The notes below the pieces were generated by a model. The model worked only from the letters and a program-made list of their open reading frames with translations. It ran no database searches and was not told the DNA's origin. From JAHCIE01 sp034431435 (lineage in GTDB: Bacteria; Chloroflexota; Anaerolineae; Epilineales; JAHCIE01), in the NCBI GenBank assembly GCA_034431435.1, contig DAOUDG010000016.1, positions 1-64,000 on the forward strand: a stretch of DNA of 64,000 bases, written 5' to 3'. Below, one piece after another: positions 60,122-64,000 of this stretch. Numbering within the stretch: position 1 is the stretch's first letter; each line of letters opens with the position of its first letter. A program made the translations under genes and the position numbers.

Positions 60122-60808
60122 TCAAGTCATGCTTTTGAGTCGTTCCATATTCAGAATCACAATGCGCTTACCCTGGGCGTCTATCACGCCCGCCCGCTCA
60201 AGTCGCAAGAAATCGTGCGCAATCATCTGCGACGTTGCGCCCAACATGCTGGCAAGCAGCTGCTGACTCACGCCCAGATCCAATTCGATACCCCGTGCAG
60301 TGGCGCGACCGCGCTCGTCCGCGTAGGTCAGGAGGAGATCGATCAGGCGAGACGAGGAACAGCGCAGCGCCAGACTCGAGGAGAGTTGCATCAGATAACG
60401 TGAATGGTTCGCCAGCACGCGCGCGAACAGGGTCACCATGCCGGCGTGGTCGGCGGCCATTGCCAGCGCGCGCTGGCGGTCGATAAAGTAGATAGTTGCC
60501 TCATCCAGCGCTTGAGCGTTCGCAGGGCACTTGTCACCGTCGAACAACGGGCACGCGCCCATACACGGCAAACGATCCAGGCGCGCGATACAGAGTGTGA
60601 ATTCGCGTCCCGACGGCGCAAGGCGATACAGTCGTACCCGCCCGCGCCGCACAAACCACAGCCCGGGGCTTGGCTCACCCTGCGCAAAAATGATCGTGCG
60701 TGGGGTATAGTCACGCGCGGTAATCATCTCGCGCACGAGGGCCAGTTCGGCATCATCAAACGGGGCGAAGAGGAAGATCGAGCGCAGATCCTCTATGGTG
60801 ACGTTCAT
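60122..60808 (-). CDS. Crp/Fnr-family transcription regulator 2 with a four-cysteine sensor loop
   Basis: A 228-residue protein. The barrel domain shows RTIIFAQGEPSPGLWFVRRG, and the winged helix LGVSQQLLASMLGATSQMIA followed by RLERAGVI. In the barrel, where Crp has its ligand-contacting GELALF-type segment, this protein has C73, C82, C86 and C94 (LPCMGACPLFDGDKCP), a spacing able to hold an iron-sulfur cluster, heme-linked thiolate or zinc. That suits a sensor of oxygen, nitric oxide or redox state upstream of nitrate-respiration genes. The start at 60808 has GAGG upstream. It is followed by an intrinsic terminator. Confidence 0.82.
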   Translation of the reverse strand: MNVTIEDLRSIFLFAPFDDAELALVREMITARDYTPRTIIFAQGEPSPGLWFVRRGRVRLYRLAPSGREFTLCIARLDRLPCMGACPLFDGDKCPANAQALDEATIYFIDRQRALAMAADHAGMVTLFARVLANHSRYLMQLSSSLALRCSSSRLIDLLLTYADERGRATARGIELDLGVSQQLLASMLGATSQMIAHDFLRLERAGVIDAQGKRIVILNMERLKSMT

Positions 60809-60846
60809 CACACCCTCGCCTCAAGAAGCGATTCCCCATCGTCGTT

Positions 60847-60861
60847 GGTATATATTATACC
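60847..60861. promoter_or_regulatory. Palindrome overlapping the -10 box of Crp/Fnr gene 2
   Basis: GGTATA-TAT-TATACC is a perfect inverted repeat and contains TATAAT on the minus strand (60854-60859), about 46 bp before the ATG. A protein bound here would occlude the -10 element. Confidence 0.5.
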
Positions 60862-60900
60862 GCGCTGTACTACCCGGAGGGAAGTGAGGGGCCGCTTGCG

Positions 60901-60964
60901 GGAGGCGTCAAGGTATCGTGGGAGGTCCGTTTAGCTTGAAGGGCCAGGAAAGAGCGACTACAAT
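60901..60964 (+). promoter_or_regulatory. Right copy of the island-flanking element; promoter TTGAAG-N17-TACAAT
   Basis: It begins GGAGGCGTCAAGGTATCGTG, and the plus-strand promoter (60936-60964) has a 17-bp spacer. The predicted start near 60971 is only about 3 nt before the ATG at 60974, so the message may be leaderless. Partner of the element at 50171-50234. Confidence 0.65.
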
Positions 60965-60973
60965 AACGGAACT

Positions 60974-61117
60974 ATGCTGACGCCTCCCGCTCCCTCCCTC
61001 ACCCACAGCATCACCGAGCGCCTGGGCGCGCTCCCCTGGGTGGGGGCCGTGGCGTTGGGCGACTCGCGTGTGGGCGGGGTTACCGACGCTGTGTCGGACC
61101 AGGAGAACATCGCATGA
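60974..61117 (+). pseudogene. N-terminal fragment of a nucleotidyltransferase-like gene
   Basis: A 47-codon frame encoding SITERLGALPWVGAVALGDS, then RVGGVTDAVSDQENIA and stop. The pattern matches the start of nucleotidyltransferase domains, 'V-x-A-V-x-L-G-G-S-R-A-x-G-x-x-D-x-x-S-D-x-D', but the first G is D here and the catalytic acids after SD are lost before the frame ends. The stop overlaps the next ATG as ATGA. Either a truncated gene or a leader whose translation couples to the SHMT-like gene. Confidence 0.5.
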
Positions 61118-62472
61118 CAGAGGCAGTGGTATCGCAGTCGACGGAAGTCCACGACGCGGAGATTCTGGCCCAGGCGCGGGCAGTGCTGGATGCCTGTCGC
61201 GATGGGCGGGCGATGCAAGACGCCGTCGTCGCCGCTGTGCGGCGCAACGAGCAGTGGCGCGGCGAGCAATGCATCAACCTCCTCGCGCCGGAAGCGCCGA
61301 CCAGCCCGACCGTCCGCGCGCTGCTGGCGTCGGAGGTTGGTACCCGCGCCGCCGAGGGCCACATCGGCAAGGTCAACCGCTGGTTCGCAGGGACCAAGTA
61401 CATCGATGAGATTGAGGCGCTGTGCGTCGAGCTGCTCAAGCAGGCCCTGCGCGCCCGCTACGCCGACCACCGCCTTGTCGCCAGCATGATCGGCAATCTG
61501 GCCGTCTATACTGCGCTGACCGAGCCGGGCGACGTCATCATGAGCATCGCGCAGCCCTTCGGCGGCCATTCCAGCAACCGCTGGGATGGCCCGGCCGGCG
61601 TGCGCGGGCTGAAGATCGTCGACGTGCCCATGAATCCCGACGAACTGGTGGTGGACCTGGACCTTTTCCGCAAGGTGGCGCCCCTGGTTCGGCCGAAGCT
61701 CGTCGCCGTGGGCGCGTCGATGACCCTGTTCCCCTTCCCACTGCGAGAGATGAGTGAGGTCATCGCGGAGTGGGGTGGCAAGCTCTACTTCGATGGCGCG
61801 CACCAGATCGGCCTCATCGCGGGCAGCCAGTTCCAGGACCCGCTGCGCGAGGGTGCGGTGGTGCTGACTGGCTCGGCGGGCAAGACCTTTAGCGGGCCGC
61901 AGAGCGGCATCATCGTCTGGGATGACCCGGCGCTGACCGGGCCGCTGAGCCACGCCATCTTCCCCGTCCTGGCGGCGACGCATCAGGTCAACCGCGTTGC
62001 CGCGCTGGCTGTCTCGGCGGCCGAGATGATTGAGTTTGGCCAGGCCTACATGGCCCAAATCGTCCGCAACGCCCAGGCCCTCGGCGCGGCGCTGGAGAAG
62101 CGCGGCATTCGCGTGCTCGGCGCGCACAAGGGCTACACGCGCACGCATCAGGTCATCGCCGACGTGCGGGCCTACGGCGGCGGCCTGGACACGGCGCACC
62201 TGCTGGCGCGGGCCAACCTGGTCACGAACAAGAACCTCATCCCCGGCGACAGCGCGGCGGACTGGGATCGGCCGGGTGGGTTGCGCCTCGGGACCATCGA
62301 GGTGACGCGCTACGGGATGCGCGAGCCGGAGATGGACGTCATCGCCGACTTCATGGGCCGTATCCTGGTCGAGGGACAGTCGCCCGCGACGGTCGGGGAA
62401 GACGTGGTCGACTTCCGCCAGGGCTATCAGACTCTGTACTACAACTTCGACCACGGCCTGCCGCCCCAGTGA
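61114..62472 (+). CDS. PLP-dependent enzyme of the serine hydroxymethyltransferase family
   Basis: A 452-residue fold-type I PLP protein. The start (INLLAPEAPTSPTVRALLAS) corresponds to the SHMT 'I-x-L-I-x-S-E-N' region, GGHSSNRWDGPAG to the substrate loop, and LYFDGAHQIGLIAGSQFQDP contains the PLP-binding Asp. K257 in TGSAGKTFSGPQSG is the Schiff-base lysine, but SHMT normally reads T-T-H-K-T-L-R-G-P-R, so several active-site residues differ. It is therefore a divergent member, perhaps acting on another beta-hydroxy or alpha-methyl amino acid, and not the housekeeping GlyA. It is translated by ATGA overlap with a short upstream frame. Confidence 0.8.
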   Translation: MTEAVVSQSTEVHDAEILAQARAVLDACRDGRAMQDAVVAAVRRNEQWRGEQCINLLAPEAPTSPTVRALLASEVGTRAAEGHIGKVNRWFAGTKYIDEIEALCVELLKQALRARYADHRLVASMIGNLAVYTALTEPGDVIMSIAQPFGGHSSNRWDGPAGVRGLKIVDVPMNPDELVVDLDLFRKVAPLVRPKLVAVGASMTLFPFPLREMSEVIAEWGGKLYFDGAHQIGLIAGSQFQDPLREGAVVLTGSAGKTFSGPQSGIIVWDDPALTGPLSHAIFPVLAATHQVNRVAALAVSAAEMIEFGQAYMAQIVRNAQALGAALEKRGIRVLGAHKGYTRTHQVIADVRAYGGGLDTAHLLARANLVTNKNLIPGDSAADWDRPGGLRLGTIEVTRYGMREPEMDVIADFMGRILVEGQSPATVGEDVVDFRQGYQTLYYNFDHGLPPQ

Positions 62473-62477
62473 GTCCT

Positions 62478-63026
62478 ATGCCGCGCCACATCGCCTTTAT
62501 GCGCGCCATCAACGTCGGCGGGCACATCGTCAAGATGGACGCGCTGCGTCGATTGTTCGAAGAGCTGGGCTTCGAGGAGGTGGAGACGTTCATCGCCAGC
62601 GGCAACGTCGTGTTCGAGACGGCGGAGACGGATGCAGCGGCGCTGGAGCGACGGATTGAGGCTCACCTGCGCGACGCCCTCGGCTACGACGTGGCGACGT
62701 TCCTCCGTAGCGACGCCGAGGTGGCCGCCATCGCCGCTTACCAGCCTTTCCCGCCGACCGAGCTGGCGGCGGCGCAGGCGCTCAACGTCGGTTTTCTGGG
62801 GGAGGTCCTCGACGACGACGCGGTGGCGAAGGTGCACGCCTTCGCCACCGCTATCGACACGTTCCACGTTCACCAGCGCGAGATCTACTGGGCGTGCCGC
62901 AAGAAACAGAGCGAATCGACCTTCTCCAACGCAGTCCTGGAGCGCGCCCTACGCCGACGGGCCACCTGGCGCGGCATCAACACGGTCCAGCGGCTGGCGG
63001 TGAAGTACCCGCCACGGGGCGGCTGA
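62478..63026 (+). CDS. DUF1697 family protein
   Basis: A 182-residue soluble protein. RHIAFMRAINVGGHIVKMDA (about 3-22) followed by LRRLFEELGFEEVETFIASG and NVVFET is the strongly conserved DUF1697 opening. The C-terminus IYWACRKKQSESTFSNAVLE followed by RRATWRGINTVQRL, also fits ('R-N-x-x-T'). The family occurs widely in bacteria as a single-domain protein of unknown biochemistry. It begins 5 bp after the SHMT-like stop, so the two are co-transcribed. Confidence 0.88.
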   Translation: MPRHIAFMRAINVGGHIVKMDALRRLFEELGFEEVETFIASGNVVFETAETDAAALERRIEAHLRDALGYDVATFLRSDAEVAAIAAYQPFPPTELAAAQALNVGFLGEVLDDDAVAKVHAFATAIDTFHVHQREIYWACRKKQSESTFSNAVLERALRRRATWRGINTVQRLAVKYPPRGG

Positions 63027-63045
63027 GGCACGGGGACGCCTGCGT

Positions 63046-63074
63046 TTGCCGGGCTGGGCCGAAGTGTGTAACAT
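63046..63074 (+). promoter_or_regulatory. Probable promoter of the EAD-domain membrane protein
   Basis: TTGCCG, exactly 17 bp, TAACAT; start near 63081, about 27 nt before the ATG, which has GAGG upstream. Confidence 0.5.
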
Positions 63075-63107
63075 AGCCTGCCCGTGACTCGTCGCCGCGA
63101 GGCTGCC

Positions 63108-64000
63108 ATGTCCCAGCTCACCCCCGACAGCCGGACCCGTCTCCGCAAGGCGCTCGCTGAGTACTTCAGCCTCGACGAGCTAGACACCCTCTGCTCCGAT
63201 CTCGGTGTCGACTACGAGAGCGTACCCGGCTATGGCCGCGACAAGGAGACCCGGGTCCGCGAGATTGTCACGTACTTCGAGGACCGTGGCCGCCTCAACG
63301 ACCTCGTCGCTCAGTGCGCCACGGAACGCCCCCTGGTCCGCTGGTCGGACCTGCTGCGCTTCGCCCCGGACGAGCCGCCCCTTGCCACGAGCAATGCGCC
63401 CCAGGCCCGACAGCGCGGCGGCGCGGGCATGCTCCTGGCCCTGCTGCTCGTGGTGGCGGCGGTGACGATCGGCGCGCTGTTCGCCCTGCGCGGCCGATCG
63501 TCAGGCGAAACCAGCGCGACGCCGAGGCCCACGCCACCCGCTGCCAGCGCCGCCGCGCTGCCAACGCCCACCCGGGTCAACGCGCCGCAGGGCGCCGCGC
63601 CGACCCTCGCCCCTCTTCTGGCGTCCGGTGTCACGCCCACGCTCACGCCGCCCACCACCCTGAACGTCTCGCGCACGGCGGCCCGCTCGGTCAAGCCACA
63701 CTTGCTGGTGGACGGAAAGGGCGTCCTGCACCTGGCATGGCTCGATGACACCCTCCGCCAGGGCCAGTCCGACCTGTTCAAGTCCGATGTCTTGCATCGC
63801 CAGCTTCAACCCAACGGCCAGTGGTCCGAGATCACGAACCTCAGCGAGGGGTTCCGGTCGGTGGCCAACGATTCTCTACAGATGCTGCTCAACCCGGCCG
63901 CTGCGCCCTGCGTGATCTGGCAGGGCGACGCCAGCCGCGAGAACGTGGACGGCTTCTACATGCGCTGCCTGGCGAATGGACAGTGGGCGCCGCCGCAGCG
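63108..64000 (+). CDS. Effector-associated-domain membrane protein with extracellular propeller-like region (5' part)
   Basis: The frame is open to the window end (297 codons seen). Residues 8-75 (RTRLRKALAEYFSLDELDTL, then CSDLGVDYESVPG, RVREIVTYFEDRGRLNDLV) match the EAD7-like effector-associated domain, a death-like adaptor fold known from bacterial conflict and signalling systems. Next come a cytosolic linker, one membrane helix (about 107-127, MLLALLLVVAAVTIGALFAL), a Pro/Thr/Ala linker, and from about 190 a region with SVKPHLLVDGKGVLHLAWLD and WSEITNLSEGF that looks like the blades of a BNR/sialidase-type beta-propeller. Topology: EAD inside, sensor outside. Family calls are from pattern memory; the C-terminus is unseen. 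Confidence 0.78.
   Translation, partial: MSQLTPDSRTRLRKALAEYFSLDELDTLCSDLGVDYESVPGYGRDKETRVREIVTYFEDRGRLNDLVAQCATERPLVRWSDLLRFAPDEPPLATSNAPQARQRGGAGMLLALLLVVAAVTIGALFALRGRSSGETSATPRPTPPAASAAALPTPTRVNAPQGAAPTLAPLLASGVTPTLTPPTTLNVSRTAARSVKPHLLVDGKGVLHLAWLDDTLRQGQSDLFKSDVLHRQLQPNGQWSEITNLSEGFRSVANDSLQMLLNPAAAPCVIWQGDASRENVDGFYMRCLANGQWAPPQ

Overview
The window looks like chromosome from a high-GC member of the Chloroflexota, most likely an Anaerolineae/Caldilineae/Chloroflexia-type organism. The best evidence is the secreted proteases with long Pro/Thr linkers of the PTATPTPT kind and short YLPHL/LPFV motifs after the signal peptide or at the C-terminus. Lipoprotein-type solute binding and the general gene repertoire agree. 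No rRNA, tRNA, CRISPR array, phage or complete transposon was found, so the class-level assignment stays open.

Layout. 1-6.5 kb: glycan use (the start of a GH78 rhamnosidase and a GH29 fucosidase, divergent from a Gfo/Idh/MocA oxidoreductase, with a perfect 15-bp palindrome between them), a Nudix hydrolase, a CYTH-CHAD protein and a second Gfo/Idh/MocA enzyme. 6.5-8.8 kb: a short drug-resistance-type UvrA paralogue. 9.2-13.5 kb and 18.7-24.2 kb: two giant secreted subtilases. One carries two CAP domains and two C-terminal beta-sandwich domains; the other carries a VWA domain. Between them lies a tightly overlapping minus-strand operon of oxidoreductases (FabI-like SDR, an SDR remnant, zinc MDR, DUF1499-like protein, pteridine-reductase-like SDR). 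24.3-28.4 kb: GT87-like membrane protein, formyltransferase, YggX-type iron protein, ATP-grasp ligase. 28.5-31.7 kb: a complete zinc-uptake operon (zur-znuA-znuC-znuB) behind a promoter bracketed by two Fur-family operators. 31.8-39.5 kb: acetylxylan esterase, F420-type reductase family protein, PfkB kinase, a membrane-anchored helical protein, a UbiB kinase with a holin-like membrane N-terminus, and a berberine-bridge-type flavoenzyme.

39.6-50.1 kb is a catabolic cluster that appears dedicated to D-amino acids or N-acylated compounds: D-aminoacylase, D-threonine-aldolase-like PLP enzyme, M20 amidohydrolase, FAH-family hydrolase, two Gfo/Idh/MocA enzymes, an MDR dehydrogenase, an MFS transporter and a TIM-barrel protein. 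50.3-60.8 kb is a respiratory nitrate-reduction island in the order narC-like cytochrome, narG, narH, narJ, narI, an FmdE-like zinc-ribbon protein and a TDT/SLAC1-type channel, headed by two Crp/Fnr regulators. It is visibly less GC-rich than its surroundings. Two similar promoter segments in the same orientation flank it, which suggests it was inserted between an M20 peptidase gene and an SHMT-like gene. The window ends with a DUF1697 protein and the start of a membrane protein that joins a cytosolic effector-associated (death-like) domain to an extracellular, possibly beta-propeller, region.

Regulatory features stand out. There are several near-consensus sigma70-type promoters, a perfect TGTGA-N6-TCACA Crp-type site, perfect intergenic hairpins, and two arrays of degenerate 7-bp repeats that supply the stop codons of convergent gene pairs.
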